From Methyloversatilis discipulorum (GTDB lineage Bacteria > Pseudomonadota > Gammaproteobacteria > Burkholderiales > Rhodocyclaceae), in the NCBI RefSeq assembly GCF_000527135.1, contig NZ_AZUP01000001.1, positions 1,178,001 through 1,242,000 of the forward strand: DNA of 64,000 nt, written 5' to 3'. Under the pieces are notes generated by a model. It was not told the DNA's origin and did not search any database. It saw nothing but the letters and a program-made list of their open reading frames with translations. The position numbers were made by a program, and so were the translations under genes. The first letter of the stretch is position 1. Every line of letters begins with the position of its first letter. Shown here in pieces: positions 34,070 to 43,144 of the stretch.

Positions 34070-35044
34070 ATGAACGCTCCGCACGCGACCGCCGCCGCCC
34101 TGCAAGTCCGGGCACCCGCTCGCCTGCACATGGGGTTCGTCGACCTTGATGGCAGCCTCGGGCGACGCTTCGGCAGCGTCGGCCTCACGCTGGAAGGTCT
34201 GAACACCACCCTGCAGATCCGCCCGGCCACAGCGCTGGAAGTCAGCGGCCACGACGCCGAGAGGGCGCGCCGCTACGCCGCGACGATCTGCGAACGCTTC
34301 AATCTCCCCCCCGCCCGCATCGACATCACCGGCGCCATTCCATCGCATTCGGGGCTGGGCTCCGGCACGCAACTTGCTCTCGCGGTCGGCATGGCGCTGG
34401 CGCGTCTGTACGGCCTGTCGCTGAGTTCGCGTGACGTTGCCGGCCTGCTCGACCGCGGTGCACGTTCGGGCATCGGCATCGGCAGTTTCGATGGCGGCGG
34501 TTTCATCGTCGATGGCGGCCGCGGTGCGCTGGACGCCCCACCGCCCATCGTCGCGCAAATGCCGTTCCCGGCGGAGTGGCGCATGGTGCTGATCTTCGAT
34601 CACGCCTGTCGCGGTCTGCACGGGGCGGCCGAGAAGGAGGCATTCCGCGTGCTGCCGCCCTACAAGGCGGGGCTGGCGGACCGCCTGAGCCGGCTGGTGC
34701 TGATGCGTGCCCTGCCGGCGCTGGCCGAGCGCGACATCGACATGTTCGGTGCCGCGATCAACGAATTGCAGCACTGTGTCGGCGACTATTTCGCGCCGGC
34801 ACAGGGTGGCCGCTACACCAGCGCGCTGGTGAGCAGCGTCGCGGAACACATGGCCGGGCTCGGTGCGGCCTGCATCGGTCAGAGCTCTTGGGGACCGACC
34901 GGCTTCGCGCTGGCGCCGTCGGAAGCCGAAGCGAACGCCATGGTGGCGGCTGCGCGCACACGGTTCGCGCAGGCGGAGGGACTGGAATTGATGGTGTGCG
35001 CTGCGCGCAACGAAGGTGCGCAGTGGACGGAACTGCCGGGCTGA
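34070..35044 (+). CDS. Beta-ribofuranosylaminobenzene 5'-phosphate synthase
   Basis: This enzyme makes the first committed intermediate of H4MPT synthesis from 4-aminobenzoate and PRPP. The 324-residue GHMP-kinase-like product opens RAPARLHMGFVDLDGSLGRRFGSVG, given here as landmark words, and has IPSHSGLGSGTQLALAVG and RSGIGIGSFDGGGFIVDGG, signatures of beta-RFAP synthase rather than of true kinases. It starts the forward C1 operon with mtdB 102 bases downstream. The 15-base spacing between the operator-like repeat and AT-poor leader gives no clear ribosome site. Confidence 0.92.
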   Translation: MNAPHATAAALQVRAPARLHMGFVDLDGSLGRRFGSVGLTLEGLNTTLQIRPATALEVSGHDAERARRYAATICERFNLPPARIDITGAIPSHSGLGSGTQLALAVGMALARLYGLSLSSRDVAGLLDRGARSGIGIGSFDGGGFIVDGGRGALDAPPPIVAQMPFPAEWRMVLIFDHACRGLHGAAEKEAFRVLPPYKAGLADRLSRLVLMRALPALAERDIDMFGAAINELQHCVGDYFAPAQGGRYTSALVSSVAEHMAGLGAACIGQSSWGPTGFALAPSEAEANAMVAAARTRFAQAEGLELMVCAARNEGAQWTELPG

Positions 35045-35076
35045 TGCCGCAGGTGCAGACCGGGAATTAGAGGAGA

Positions 35077-35092
35077 GGTGCGTCACCGCACC
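35077..35092 (+). promoter_or_regulatory. Inverted repeat in the leader before mtdB
   Basis: GGTGCG-TCAC-CGCACC is a perfect 6-4-6 inverted repeat 55 bases before the mtdB ATG. It could be an operator, an mRNA hairpin adjusting mtdB expression, or chance. Confidence 0.3.
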
Positions 35093-35146
35093 CCATAACG
35101 ACGTAAGAGAGCAGCCAGCCTTCGGGCGGAAAGAGCGAGAGAGATC

Positions 35147-36049
35147 ATGGAAAACCCGTACATCCTGCACATGTTCAGCCCCACCAACAACATCAGCCCC
35201 TTCGATGTGAACATGGCGTGCGACGCCGGCTTCCAGGTGCTGATGCCATACTCCGGCGTCGGCCTCGACCAGATCTATGGCCTCACCCAGGACGCCATCT
35301 TCTCGCGCGGCCCCAATGGCGTGAAGCGCACCGGCATCTTCATCGGCGGCCGTGACATCGGTCTGGCGGCCGACATGCTCGACGCCTGCCGTGGCGCCAT
35401 GGTGCCGCCGTTCGAAGTGTCGGTGTTCGCCGACCCGTCGGGCGCCTTCACCACCGCTGCCGCCCTCGTCGCCTGCGTCGAGCGTCAGCTGCGCAAGGCG
35501 CACAACACCGAACTCGAAGGCAAGACCGTGCTGGTGCTCGGCGGTACCGGCCCGGTCGGCACCGCCGCTGCAGTGCTGGCTTCCAGCGCCGGCGCCAAGG
35601 TATTGGTCGGCAGCCATTCGAGCGCGATGCGCGCCCGCGTCGCCTCGGAAGTCGTGAACACCCGTTACGGTTCGTCGGTCGAGCCGGTCGAAGCGGGTTC
35701 GAACGAACAGAAGGAAAGCCTGATGCCCCAGGCCAACGTCATCCTGTGCACGGCGAAGGCAGGCATCCAGGTGCTGAGCAAGGCCCAGCTCCAGAACGCG
35801 CGCTCGCTGCTGGTCGCTGCGGACGTGAACGCCGTTCCGCCGGCGGGCATCGAGGGGCTGGGTGTCATGGACGACGGCAAGCCGCTCGGCGCCGGATCGG
35901 GCAAGGCCGTCGGCATCGGCGCACTGGCCATCGGCAACGTGAAGTACCTGTGCCAGCGCGGTCTGTTCCAGCGCATGATCAACACCGACAAGCCGGTCTA
36001 TCTCGATTTCCGCGACGCCTTCGCTACCGCACGCGATCTGGTCGCCTGA
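35147..36049 (+). CDS. mtdB: NAD(P)-dependent methylene-H4MPT dehydrogenase MtdB
   Basis: MtdB oxidises methylene-H4MPT to methenyl-H4MPT in formaldehyde oxidation. The 300-residue product opens YILHMFSPTNNISPFDVNMACDAG, recognisable in MtdA/MtdB. The Rossmann motif VLVLGGTGPVGTAAAVLA is at about 128-145, and VAADVNAVPPAGIEGLG is near the end of the domain. The mch gene nearby and absence of a THF cyclohydrolase favour MtdB over MtdA. GAGAGAG precedes the start. MtdA of other methylotrophs is the main alternative. Confidence 0.93.
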   Translation: MENPYILHMFSPTNNISPFDVNMACDAGFQVLMPYSGVGLDQIYGLTQDAIFSRGPNGVKRTGIFIGGRDIGLAADMLDACRGAMVPPFEVSVFADPSGAFTTAAALVACVERQLRKAHNTELEGKTVLVLGGTGPVGTAAAVLASSAGAKVLVGSHSSAMRARVASEVVNTRYGSSVEPVEAGSNEQKESLMPQANVILCTAKAGIQVLSKAQLQNARSLLVAADVNAVPPAGIEGLGVMDDGKPLGAGSGKAVGIGALAIGNVKYLCQRGLFQRMINTDKPVYLDFRDAFATARDLVA

Positions 36050-36077
36050 GGCGGAATCGCCGACGGAGCGCGGGCCG

Positions 36078-37205
36078 GTGTCGCACTGGCTCATCGTCGC
36101 CGGCAGCGCGCGCGCGCTAGCGCGCGCCTGCGTCGATGCCGGCTGGCGCTGTGACGTGATCGATCCATTTGCCGACAGCGACACCGCGCCACTGGCCCGC
36201 TGTCTCGTACGCGGCACGCTGTCCGGTGACCACTTCGACGAGCGGCTGCCGGCGCTGGTCCGGTCGATGGCTGGCGACTGGCGCGGCATCGTCGTCGGCT
36301 CGGGTTTCGAAGCCGTCCCGTCCATGCTCGATGAACTGGCCGCGATCGCACCGCTGTATGGCAACGACGCTGCCACGGTCGCCCGTTGCAAGGCGCCGCT
36401 GGATCTTGCGGCGAAGGCACACCGGGCCGGTGTGCGCTGCGCGGAGGTCGACATGTCGGGCCCGGTGGCCGGCGACGACTGGCTGATGAAGCCGATAGGC
36501 GGCTGTGGCGGCATCGGCGTACGTGCAGCGCGAGCCGGCGAGGCGATCGCCGAGGGCTGGTTCGCACAGCGCCGCATCGACGGCGTGCCGGCGTCGGTGC
36601 TGTTTCTCGCCGACGGTCACGACGCGCGCCTCGTCGGCGTCACGCGCCAGTATCCGGGCAGCGTGGCCGGTCCCTACGCCTGGTGCGAAGCGGTCGGCGA
36701 TCTGCCACTGAGTCCCGCACAGCAGGCGCGGCTGGCGCGCGATGTCGTTGCACTGACGCAGCAGTTCGGTCTGCGCGGTCTGAATGGCGCGGATCTGGTG
36801 TTCGACGGCGAGCACGCGGTGCTGGTCGAAATCAACCCGCGGCCCACCGCAACGATGATGCTGTACGAACAACGCGTGGCCGGTGGCCTGTTTGCCGCCC
36901 ACGTGGCGGCCTGCGAGGGCCGGCTTGACGAGGTCGAACTGCTGGCCGGCGACGCGGTGTACGGACTGCGCGTGGTTTACGCGCCGGACACGCTGCGGAT
37001 CGGCGACGACGCGGCATGGCCGGCCTGGAGTGCCGACCGGCCACCGGCCGGCAGCACGACGGCGCGCGCGATGCCGCTCTGCACGGTGCTCGCCACGGGC
37101 CGCGACGGCGCCGACGTGAGCCGGCTGCTGCGGCAGCGCGAACGACAACTTCTGGACACGCCCGGCCTTTTCGCCGGACAGATGACGACAACAGCCCTTT
37201 CGTGA
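36078..37205 (+). CDS. ATP-grasp enzyme of the H4MPT gene cluster
   Basis: The 375-residue cytoplasmic product opens MSHWLIVAGSARALARACVDAG and has an ATP-grasp core. Visible parts are WLMKPIGGCGGIGVRAA (nucleotide loop), GLRGLNGADLVFDGEHAVLVEINPRPTATM (metal-binding Glu and Asn) and a C-terminal proton of unknown role. The start is GTG. It lies between mtdB and mch, 12 bases before mch. Similar ATP-grasp genes accompany mch in other methylotrophs and are thought to act in cofactor synthesis, perhaps adding an amino acid or polyglutamate. The substrate is not known to me. Confidence 0.75.
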   Translation: MSHWLIVAGSARALARACVDAGWRCDVIDPFADSDTAPLARCLVRGTLSGDHFDERLPALVRSMAGDWRGIVVGSGFEAVPSMLDELAAIAPLYGNDAATVARCKAPLDLAAKAHRAGVRCAEVDMSGPVAGDDWLMKPIGGCGGIGVRAARAGEAIAEGWFAQRRIDGVPASVLFLADGHDARLVGVTRQYPGSVAGPYAWCEAVGDLPLSPAQQARLARDVVALTQQFGLRGLNGADLVFDGEHAVLVEINPRPTATMMLYEQRVAGGLFAAHVAACEGRLDEVELLAGDAVYGLRVVYAPDTLRIGDDAAWPAWSADRPPAGSTTARAMPLCTVLATGRDGADVSRLLRQRERQLLDTPGLFAGQMTTTALS

Positions 37206-37217
37206 GGAGAACTGAAG

Positions 37218-38216
37218 ATGAGCAACCCTGAACACGGCCCGGTGCTGACCGGCGCACAGCCCAGCGTGGGCAAGCATGTGATGGCCCTGGTCGAGGGGCT
37301 GGTGCGCGACGCCGACGCGCTGCGCATCAAGATCGAGCCGCTGCCCGGTGGCGGTCGCGTCATCGACGCCGGCATCAACTGCCCGGGCGGCATCGAAGCC
37401 GGCCGCCGCATCACCGAAATCTGCATGGGCGGCCTCGGCACCGCGACCTTCAACACGCGTGAAGCACACTGGCCGCTCATCATCAACGTGCATTCCACGC
37501 ACCCGGTCGTCGCCTGTCTGGCCAGCCAGTACGCCGGCTGGAGCCTGTCGCACGGCGAAGGCAAGGAGGCCTTCCACGCACTGGGTTCCGGCCCGGGCCG
37601 CGCGCTGGCGGTGAAGGAGCCGCTGTACAAGGAACTGGGCTACAAGGACGACGCGAAGCACGCCGTGCTGGTGCTCGAAGTCGACCGTCAGCCGCCAGCC
37701 GAGGTGCTGGCCAAGATCCGCCGCGACTGCAATGTGCCCGACGACGGCGTGACGCTCATCCTGACGCCGACGCGCAGCCTCGCCGGCACCGTGCAGGTGG
37801 TCGGCCGCGTGCTCGAAGTGGCGCTGCACAAGGTGCACGCGCTCGGCTTCCCGCTGCAGGACATCGTCGACGGCTCGGCCAGCGCACCGATCGCACCGCC
37901 GGCGCCCGACTTCCTGAACGCGATGGGCCGCACCAACGACGCCATCCTGTTCGGCGGCGTCGCCCAGCTCTATGTCGATTGCGAAGACGACGCTGCGGCC
38001 GATCTGGCGCAGAAGCTGCCCTCCTCCGCCTCGCGCGACTACGGCCGTCCGTTCGCCGAAGTGTTCAAGGAAGTGAAGTACGACTTCTACAAGATCGACC
38101 CGATGCTGTTCGCACCGGCCCGCGTGGTGGTGAGCAATCTGCGCACCGGCAAGAGCTTCCGCGCCGGCCAGATCAACACGGAACTGCTGGCCAAGTCCTT
38201 CGGCGAGGGCAAGTAA
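37218..38216 (+). CDS. mch: Methenyl-H4MPT cyclohydrolase
   Basis: Mch hydrolyses methenyl-H4MPT to N5-formyl-H4MPT, the step between MtdB and the Fhc complex. The 332-residue protein shows [30 protein letters not shown] in the first quarter and [19 protein letters not shown] after it, with [19 protein letters not shown] in the middle, all typical of Mch; they are cited as adjacent landmark words. GAGGAGAA lies just before the ATG. Length agrees with bacterial and archaeal homologs. Confidence 0.96.
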   Translation: MSNPEHGPVLTGAQPSVGKHVMALVEGLVRDADALRIKIEPLPGGGRVIDAGINCPGGIEAGRRITEICMGGLGTATFNTREAHWPLIINVHSTHPVVACLASQYAGWSLSHGEGKEAFHALGSGPGRALAVKEPLYKELGYKDDAKHAVLVLEVDRQPPAEVLAKIRRDCNVPDDGVTLILTPTRSLAGTVQVVGRVLEVALHKVHALGFPLQDIVDGSASAPIAPPAPDFLNAMGRTNDAILFGGVAQLYVDCEDDAAADLAQKLPSSASRDYGRPFAEVFKEVKYDFYKIDPMLFAPARVVVSNLRTGKSFRAGQINTELLAKSFGEGK

Positions 38217-38221
38217 TCGGC

Positions 38222-39154
38222 ATGAACGTGCAGCAGGCGGACATCGCCATCGTCACCGACGAGCCGGGCTGGCACGGCGCCCGGCTGCGCGAGGCCTTCC
38301 GCGCGCGCGGCCTGCTGGCCCGTTACGTCAGCCTCGGCGACTGCCACATCGATCTGCAGCGCGGCATTTCCGGCGTCGTGATGCCGGGCTTCGAACAGAA
38401 GCTGCCGCAGGCGGTGTTCGTGCGCGGCGTGGCCGGCGGCTCGCTGCAGCAGGTGGTGCTGCGCATGGATTTCCTGCACTACCTGGGCGAGTTGGGGATC
38501 CCGGTCTACAACCACGCGCGCGCCATCGAGAAGAGCGTGGACAAGGCGATGACCAGCGTGCTGCTGCATCGCGCCGGCATCCCGACGCCGCCGACCTGGG
38601 TGACCGAACAGGAAGCCGAGGCGCGCGCGGTGCTGATGCGCGAATTCGCTGCCGGGCACGACGTGCTGGTGAAGCCGCTGTTCGGCTCGCAGGGCGAAGG
38701 CATCGTGCGGCTGAAAGCCGGCGATGCGCTGCCGGCGGCCGAGACGCTGGGTAATGTCTGGTACATGCAGCGCTACAGCGCGCGCTCGCGCGACAGCGTC
38801 GGCGAGTGGTCGGACTGGCGCGTCATGGTGATCGACGGCAAGCCGGTCGCTGCCATGCTGCGCCGCGGCAAGAGCTGGCTCAACAACGTCGCCCAGGGCG
38901 GCGTCTGCGAGGCGATTCCGGTGTCGCCGGACGACGCGCTGATGCGTCTGGCCGTCGACGCCACCCGCGCCTGCGGCATGGATTACGCCGGCATCGACAT
39001 CCTGCGCGACGACCACGGCGAGCTCACCGTGCTTGAGGTGAACAGCATTCCGGCCTGGAAGGGCCTGCAGAGCGTGACACCGCTGAACATCGCGCAACTG
39101 CTGGCCGACGACCTGCTGCGCCGCATTCCGGGCGCCAGCGTGATCGCATGCTGA
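38222..39154 (+). CDS. RimK-like ATP-grasp ligase of the H4MPT cluster
   Basis: The 310-residue product resembles RimK-type alpha-L-glutamate ligases and the archaeal cofactor ligases MptN/CofF. It opens DIAIVTDEPGWHGARL and has KAMTSVLLHRAGIPTPPTW, the ATP loop VLVKPLFGSQGEGIVRL and the metal-binding LTVLEVNSIPAWKG. RimK-family enzymes add glutamate to H4MPT or F420-like cofactors, so a glutamyl-ligase role in bacterial H4MPT or methylofuran is likely but unproven. The ATG at 38222 lies five bases after the mch stop. Its 3' end overlaps the next gene by seven bases. Confidence 0.8.
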   Translation: MNVQQADIAIVTDEPGWHGARLREAFRARGLLARYVSLGDCHIDLQRGISGVVMPGFEQKLPQAVFVRGVAGGSLQQVVLRMDFLHYLGELGIPVYNHARAIEKSVDKAMTSVLLHRAGIPTPPTWVTEQEAEARAVLMREFAAGHDVLVKPLFGSQGEGIVRLKAGDALPAAETLGNVWYMQRYSARSRDSVGEWSDWRVMVIDGKPVAAMLRRGKSWLNNVAQGGVCEAIPVSPDDALMRLAVDATRACGMDYAGIDILRDDHGELTVLEVNSIPAWKGLQSVTPLNIAQLLADDLLRRIPGASVIAC

Positions 39155-40038
39155 GTACGCCAGCGGCGGCGCAGCTCGCCACGCTGTTCGAGCGTGCCTG
39201 CCGGCTCGACGTCGAGGCGCTCAAGCCGGGCAACGTCGGCCTGCACGGCGACGGTCACCGCATGCAGGTCGATGATTTCATCGCCAGTGCACGGGCCGCT
39301 GCCGCACCGCTGTGTCGTCCCGACGCCACAGTCGGCGAGCGCATCGAGGACGCGATGCGCGCCACCTGGCAGGCGGTCGGCTGCAACACCAATCTGGGCA
39401 TCGTGCTCGGTTGTGCGCCGATCGCCCATGCCGCACTGCATCGAAACAGCGACGAAACGCTCCGCGCATCGCTGCAGCGCACACTGGCCGGACTGACGGT
39501 CATCGACGCGTCACACGCGTATGCGGCAATCCGCCTGGCACATCCGGCAGGCATCGGGGAACGCGCCGAGCACGACGTTGCCCAAGCCCCGGTGATCACG
39601 CTGCTCGAAGCAATGCAGCTGGCGGCGCACCGGGACAGCATCGCCTCGCTTTACGCAAGCGGTCATGCTCTGGTGTTCGATCATCTGCTGCCGAAGTATG
39701 TTGCAGCGCGTCGTCGATGGTGCAGTGAAGCATGGGCAGCGACCACAGTGTTCATGTTCTGTCTCGCATTGATTCCCGACACCCATATCGCGCGCAAACA
39801 TGGTGCGGAAACGGCGCGCTTGATACGCGAAAAGGGCGTCCAGATGTACGTTCGGCTTGAACAATGTGGCGATCCGGTTATGATGCAAGACGCGCTGATG
39901 GCATGGGACGCAGAGCTCAAATCAGCCGGAATCAACCCCGGTACAAGCGCCGATCTGACCGTCGTGACGGCCTTCATGGGCGGCGTGCTCGACTGGATCG
40001 AAGGGCGGCATGAAGAGCAGCAGAAGAAGAAGTTTTGA
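39148..40038 (+). CDS. Triphosphoribosyl-dephospho-CoA synthase (CitG)-like protein of the C1 cluster
   Basis: The 296-residue product matches the CitG/MdcB-like family, shown by LDVEALKPGNVGLHGDGHRMQVDDF near the start (the family E-x-x-x-KPGNV core) and GTSADLTVVTAFMGGVLDW at the C-terminus. No citrate or malonate lyase genes are present. Homologs lie beside mch and fae in other methylotrophs, so a role in making the ribosyl-phosphate side chain or another piece of H4MPT is a reasonable inference. It overlaps the preceding RimK-like gene by seven bases. Confidence 0.8.
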   Translation: MLSTPAAAQLATLFERACRLDVEALKPGNVGLHGDGHRMQVDDFIASARAAAAPLCRPDATVGERIEDAMRATWQAVGCNTNLGIVLGCAPIAHAALHRNSDETLRASLQRTLAGLTVIDASHAYAAIRLAHPAGIGERAEHDVAQAPVITLLEAMQLAAHRDSIASLYASGHALVFDHLLPKYVAARRRWCSEAWAATTVFMFCLALIPDTHIARKHGAETARLIREKGVQMYVRLEQCGDPVMMQDALMAWDAELKSAGINPGTSADLTVVTAFMGGVLDWIEGRHEEQQKKKF

Positions 40039-40093
40039 TCCTGTGTTTCGCACCCCGGAACATGGGTTACCACCCCGGGGGGGATCTACCCCC

Positions 40094-40099
40094 TATAAC
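40094..40099 (+). promoter_or_regulatory. Possible -10 element of fae promoter
   Basis: TATAAC lies 25 bases before the fae ATG in an otherwise G/C-run-rich leader (CCCCGGGGGGG at 40074-40084). No convincing -35 is present at the right distance. fae is usually expressed very strongly from its own promoter. Confidence 0.3.
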
Positions 40100-40124
40100 T
40101 GCCTTGTAAATGAGGAGATTCAAT

Positions 40125-40634
40125 ATGGCGAAGATTAACGGTCTGTGTGTTGGCGAATCCCTGGTTGGTGACGGCAACGAAGTTGCTCACATCGACCTGA
40201 TCATGGGCCCGCGTGGCAGCGCCGCTGAAGCCGCGTTCGCAAACGCACTGGTCAACAACAAGGACGGCTTCACGTCCCTGCTGGCCGTTGTCGCTCCGAA
40301 CCTGGTCTGCAAGCCGGCCACCGTCATGTTCAACAAGGTCACCATCAAGGGCGCCAAGCAAGCCGTCCAGATGTTTGGCCCGGCACAGCGCGGCGTTGCA
40401 ATGGCCGTGGCTGACAGCGTTGCTGACGGCACGATCCCGGCTGACGAAGCCGACAACCTGTTCATCTGCGTTGGCGTGTTCATCCACTGGCTGGCCGACG
40501 ACGACGCGAAGATCCAGGACTTCAACTACCGCGCTGTCAAGGAATCGATCGCCCGTGCAGTTGCCGGCACCCCGACCGCTGCTGAAGTGGTTGCCAAGAA
40601 GGGTTCCGCTGCTCACCCGTTCGCCGCCAACTAA
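40125..40634 (+). CDS. fae: Formaldehyde-activating enzyme
   Basis: Fae condenses formaldehyde with H4MPT to methylene-H4MPT, the entry step of the pathway. The 169-residue product opens [22 protein letters not shown] and includes the catalytic-site His of that segment, [17 protein letters not shown] and [21 protein letters not shown], all family signatures. AGGAG stands eight bases before the ATG; an upstream in-frame ATG is rejected. Codon choice (many GCT, GTT, ATC codons) differs from its neighbours and suits a very abundant protein. A strong terminator follows. Confidence 0.97.
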   Translation: MAKINGLCVGESLVGDGNEVAHIDLIMGPRGSAAEAAFANALVNNKDGFTSLLAVVAPNLVCKPATVMFNKVTIKGAKQAVQMFGPAQRGVAMAVADSVADGTIPADEADNLFICVGVFIHWLADDDAKIQDFNYRAVKESIARAVAGTPTAAEVVAKKGSAAHPFAAN

Positions 40635-40656
40635 GCTTCACCGCTCAGTTAGCACG

Positions 40657-40692
40657 AACGCCTCCGGCCGCAAGGCCGGGGGCGTTTTCTTT
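40657..40692 (+). terminator. Rho-independent terminator after fae
   Basis: A 13-pair stem (AACGCC, a U-G pair, CCGGCC with GGCCGG and GGCGTT) closes on GCAA and runs into TTTTCTTTT, 22 bases after the fae stop. Confidence 0.93.
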
Positions 40693-40741
40693 TGCAGCGT
40701 CCGACGCGCCATTGTGCCGAAAGACGACCTTCTCCCATCCG

Positions 40742-42283
40742 ATGACTTCTGTTCAGACCACCCCGAAAGCCGGCCGTCGCGAGTGGACAGGTCTCGCAGT
40801 GATCGCCCTGCCCTGTCTGGTCTATGCGATGGACCTGACGGTGCTCAATCTCGCGCTGCCGGCGATCAGCACCGACCTTGCGCCCAGCGCCGCTCAGATG
40901 CTGTGGATCATCGACATCTACGGCTTCATGGTGGCCGGCCTGCTGATCACGATGGGAACGCTGGGCGACCGCATCGGCCGCCGACGCCTGCTGCTGGCCG
41001 GTGCGGCCGCATTCGCGCTGACCTCGGTGCTGGCCGCCTTCGCCAGCAGCCCCGGCACGCTGATCGCGGCGCGTGCCCTGCTCGGCGTGGCCGGGGCGAC
41101 GCTGGCGCCGTCCACGCTTTCGCTGATCCGCAACATGTTCCATGACGAGCACGAACGACAGTTCGCCATCGGCATCTGGATCACCGCCTTCTCGGTCGGC
41201 AGTGCGCTCGGTCCGCTGATCGGCGGCGTCATGCTGCAGTACTTCTGGTGGGGCTCGACCTTCCTGCTGGCGGTGCCGGTGATGGCACTGCTCCTGCTGC
41301 TCGGCGCCTCTCTGCTGCCGGAATACCGCGACGAACACGCCGGCCGCATCGACCTGCCCAGCGTCGCGCTGTCCCTGTCCGCCGTGCTGAGCACGATCTA
41401 CGGTCTGAAGCACGCGGCGACGCTCGGGCCCGATGCGCTGGCGCTCGCCGCCGTGCTGGTGGGCGTGAGCCTCGGCGTGCTGTTCGTGCGGCGTCAGCGG
41501 ACCATCGCCTACCCGCTGCTCGACGTCGCCCTGTTCCGCCGCCCTGCCTTCAGCGCCACAGTGGCCGCCTACGCGCTGTCCTGCCTGGCGATGTTCGGCG
41601 TCTACATCTTCATCGCCCAGCATCTCCAGTTGGTGCTCGGCCTGTCTCCGCTCGAAGCGGGCGTCGCCATCCTGCCGTGGTCGCTCGGCTTCGTGTTCGG
41701 TTCGCTGCTGACGCCGCGACTGGCGCGTCACGTGTCGGCGGTGTCGATACTGGTGTGGGGCATGGCGATCACCGCCGTCGGCTTCGCGCTGCTGACGCTG
41801 ATCGACGGCCCGCACGGCCTCGCCGTGCTGGTCGTCGCTACCGTCGTGATGAGTCTGGGCATGGCGCCGGTGTTCACGATAGGCAACGACATCATCGTCG
41901 GTTCGGCGCCGCCGGAACGCGCCGGCGCAGCCGCGGCACTGTCGGAAACCAGCGCCGAGTTCAGCGGCGCGCTGGGCATCGCGCTGTTCGGCAGCTTGGG
42001 CACGCTGATCTACCGGCACCTGCTGAGCGGAAGCATGCCAGCCGACTTGCCGGCGGCGTTGTCAGCCGGTGCGCTATCGACCATAGGCGGTGCGGTCGCT
42101 GCCGCCGCACAGTTGCCCGCGCCAGCCGGCCCCGCGCTGCTGTCGGCCGCGCACGCCGCGTTCACCGACGCGCTGCAGTTCACCGCCGCCTGCGGCGCGG
42201 TACTGGTGGCGGGCGCCAGCCTGCTCGTCGCCCGCATCCTGCGCGTACCGGCGCAAGCTGCCGCCGGGGCCGACGCGCGCTGA
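40742..42283 (+). CDS. MFS drug exporter, DHA2 (14-TMS, QacA/SmvA-like) family
   Basis: The 513-residue protein has about 14 predicted membrane helices. It shows MFS motif A GDRIGRRRLLLAG between helices 2 and 3 and the DHA2-type opening CLVYAMDLTVLNLALPAI with the acidic Asp of helix 1. The GSALGPLIGGVML segment is the antiporter motif C. It probably exports cationic or hydrophobic compounds by proton antiport. ATG 40742 is preferred to a GTG 30 bases earlier. It is separated from fae by the terminator and ends four bases from the convergent dehalogenase gene. Confidence 0.88.
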   Translation: MTSVQTTPKAGRREWTGLAVIALPCLVYAMDLTVLNLALPAISTDLAPSAAQMLWIIDIYGFMVAGLLITMGTLGDRIGRRRLLLAGAAAFALTSVLAAFASSPGTLIAARALLGVAGATLAPSTLSLIRNMFHDEHERQFAIGIWITAFSVGSALGPLIGGVMLQYFWWGSTFLLAVPVMALLLLLGASLLPEYRDEHAGRIDLPSVALSLSAVLSTIYGLKHAATLGPDALALAAVLVGVSLGVLFVRRQRTIAYPLLDVALFRRPAFSATVAAYALSCLAMFGVYIFIAQHLQLVLGLSPLEAGVAILPWSLGFVFGSLLTPRLARHVSAVSILVWGMAITAVGFALLTLIDGPHGLAVLVVATVVMSLGMAPVFTIGNDIIVGSAPPERAGAAAALSETSAEFSGALGIALFGSLGTLIYRHLLSGSMPADLPAALSAGALSTIGGAVAAAAQLPAPAGPALLSAAHAAFTDALQFTAACGAVLVAGASLLVARILRVPAQAAAGADAR

Positions 42284-42287
42284 AAGC

Positions 42288-42989
42288 TCAGCGCAGTGCG
42301 GCCAGAGCCTGCGCCAGTTCAGGCACGCTGGCGACAGCAAGGTCGACCGGAACCGCCGCCGCTGACTCGCCCCGCCCGGCGCCGAACTCGTCCGGCCGCG
42401 CCAGAAAGGCGGTACGCAGACCGGCTGCAGACGCGGCTGCCAGATCGGACGAATGCGCCGCCACCATCAGCGTCTGCGCCGGTGCCAGATCGAAAGCGTC
42501 GGCCGCCGCCAGATACACCACCGGCCGCGGCTTGTAGTCGCGCGCCACTTCGGCACCCAGCACCGCGTCCCAGATGAAGCCATTGCGCCGCGCCAGATCC
42601 ACCATCAGCGCGATATGTCCGTTCGAACATGGCGCGATCCGGTAATCACGACGCAGCCTCTGCAGCCCCTCCGCCACGTCAGGCCAGGCATCGAGGCGGT
42701 GCCAGGCCAGGTTCAGCGCGACGCGCGTCGCCTCGTCGCAGTCGTCCAGCCCAGCGCGGGCGAGCACGATGTCGAGGTTGCGCCGATGCAGCCGGTCCAG
42801 CTTGCAGAACGGAATGCGCCCGGCGCGCACTTCCTCCATCGCCGGCTGGTACTCGGCCCGCCACGCATCGGCCAGCGCAAAAGCATCGGCGCGATCGCCG
42901 AACACAGCCTGCAATTCGCGCGCGATCGAGGTGCGCCAGTCCACCAGCGTGCCAAACACGTCGAACACCACCGCCTTCACGTCCTTCAT
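42288..42989 (-). CDS. Haloacid dehalogenase, type II-like HAD enzyme
   Basis: The 233-residue product matches L-2-haloacid dehalogenases: motif I VVFDVFGTLVDWRT with the Asp nucleophile, cap-region WRAEYQP, motif II PCSNGHIALM, motif III Lys in RDYKPRPVVYLAA and motif IV VAAHSSDLAAASAAGLRTAF. True enzymes hydrolyse short 2-haloalkanoates to 2-hydroxyalkanoates. GGAGG before the ATG supports the start. Substrate should be considered open, since many such proteins are annotated by homology only. Confidence 0.85.
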   Translation of the reverse strand: MKDVKAVVFDVFGTLVDWRTSIARELQAVFGDRADAFALADAWRAEYQPAMEEVRAGRIPFCKLDRLHRRNLDIVLARAGLDDCDEATRVALNLAWHRLDAWPDVAEGLQRLRRDYRIAPCSNGHIALMVDLARRNGFIWDAVLGAEVARDYKPRPVVYLAAADAFDLAPAQTLMVAAHSSDLAAASAAGLRTAFLARPDEFGAGRGESAAAVPVDLAVASVPELAQALAALR

Positions 42990-43144
42990 GAGACCTCCGC
43001 TCCGTTGTCACGCGGCACGATTATCCGCGCGCAATGGCGGAGCGCCATGTCCGGGCGGAACGCACGGCCATCGATGTTCAAGCGGTGAAGTTCTGCGAGA
43101 CTGGTGATCGCAAGACCGCCCACCCTTCTGGAACAGGATTCCGG

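Noticed and set aside
35147..36049. MtdA instead of MtdB
   Set aside because: Neighbouring mch, beta-RFAP synthase and fae, and no THF-linked fch, favour MtdB; kept as an alternative in the entry.
33965..36577. Long reverse-strand frame opposite beta-RFAP synthase and mtdB
   Set aside because: Low-complexity translation with no motifs, while the forward strand encodes well-known enzymes.
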